Shown in pieces: positions 12,954 to 13,145 of a DNA stretch of 13,145 nucleotides. The position numbers and the translations under genes were made by a program. How positions within the stretch are numbered: the stretch's first letter is position 1; each line of letters begins with the position of its first letter. The notes below the pieces were generated by a model that saw only the letters and a program-made list of their open reading frames with translations, did not search any database and had not been told where the DNA came from. This DNA comes from an uncultured Eubacteriales bacterium (lineage in GTDB: Bacteria; Bacillota; Clostridia; Oscillospirales; Oscillospiraceae): positions 1 to 13,145 of the forward strand of contig USPI01000020.1 of assembly GCA_900556535.1 (NCBI GenBank), given 5' to 3'.

Positions 12954-13145
12954 TCAGTCTACCTCACTTAAATAGTTTTTTCTAAGGTCATATTTGCAGT
13001 ACTCTGCGGTAATGATTGCGGAAAGCTCCTTTGCGGCCTTATCCGCATCGTCGTTTATGATGATGTAATCATAAAAATCTGCGGCGGCGTACTCCTCCTT
13101 TGCGCGGATGAGGCGAGCCTCGATCTTGCGCTCGGAATCGGTGCC
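12954..13145 (-). CDS. gmk: guanylate kinase, C-terminal 63 residues (5' end outside window)
   Basis: Guanylate kinase converts GMP and ATP to GDP and ADP in the cytoplasm. The gene is cut by the right edge. Translating the reverse complement from 13145 gives 63 codons ending in TGA (12956-12954). The peptide opens GTDSERKIEARLIRAKEEY, the family's conserved RGTDS/E-x-I-x-x-RL-x-x-A-x-x-E stretch. It continues with FYDYIIINDD, the conserved YDY-x-(V/I)-x-ND motif, then a helix ending IITAEYCKYDLRKNYL. Nothing of the P-loop or GMP-binding half is in the window. Only 2 nt separate it from rpoZ, whose Shine-Dalgarno lies within the last gmk codons. A gmk-rpoZ pair is the standard arrangement in Firmicutes, which supports the call. 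Confidence 0.95.
   Translation of the reverse strand, partial: GTDSERKIEARLIRAKEEYAAADFYDYIIINDDADKAAKELSAIITAEYCKYDLRKNYLSEVD

Noticed and set aside
1..13145. Search for a defence island, phage remnant, CRISPR array, transposon or biosynthetic cluster
   Set aside because: Every gene belongs to core growth or sporulation functions, intergenic gaps are at most 60 nt, and no repeats or terminal inverted repeats were seen.

Overview
All recognisable genes in this 13.1 kb window lie on the minus strand, so transcription runs from position 13145 down to 1. The gene set (SpoIIIA proteins, a SipL-type SPOCS/LysM coat protein, a PASTA-domain kinase with its PP2C phosphatase) points to an endospore-forming member of the Firmicutes. 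The SipL homologue, and the clostridial-looking PriA helicase motifs, favour Clostridia over Bacilli. Base composition is moderately GC-rich (roughly 50-55% by eye), which would fit an Oscillospirales/Ruminococcaceae-like lineage. That placement is an inference. No tRNA, rRNA, CRISPR, IS element or phage gene is visible.

Region 1 (13145 to about 3327) is a compact housekeeping operon in the classic Gram-positive order: gmk (C-terminal part only) - rpoZ - priA - def - fmt - rsmB - rlmN - prpC - prkC - rsgA. Genes overlap by 4 nt or are separated by 0-15 nt, except for a 60-nt rpoZ-priA gap that carries a stem-loop. The cluster combines nucleotide metabolism and transcription (Gmk, omega), replication restart (PriA), formyl-methionine start and processing (Fmt, Def), rRNA methylation (RsmB, RlmN), the Ser/Thr phosphorylation switch (PrpC/PrkC) and late 30S assembly (RsgA). 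Compared with the Bacillus subtilis arrangement, coaBC is absent between rpoZ and priA, and rpe and thiN do not follow rsgA.

Region 2 (about 3330 to 3061) is the boundary. A strong intrinsic terminator (8-bp GC stem followed by six T) lies just after rsgA. It sits inside the 5' part of a small ORF for a two-helix membrane protein, which calls the start of that ORF into question. A 54-nt gap follows, with a weak promoter candidate.

Region 3 (3060 to 1) is a sporulation operon: a sipL-like gene, then spoIIIAA, spoIIIAB and spoIIIAC, with the first four bases of a probable spoIIIAD at the edge. SpoIIIAA-AH build the mother-cell channel complex in the outer forespore membrane, and SipL anchors the SpoIVA coat basement to the same forespore surface. 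Their co-transcription would couple coat anchoring and channel assembly.

The window is almost entirely ordinary core genome. I found no convincing new multi-gene system. The observations most worth checking are the sipL-spoIIIA linkage, the terminator embedded in the small membrane-protein ORF, and the cysteine-rich SipL.
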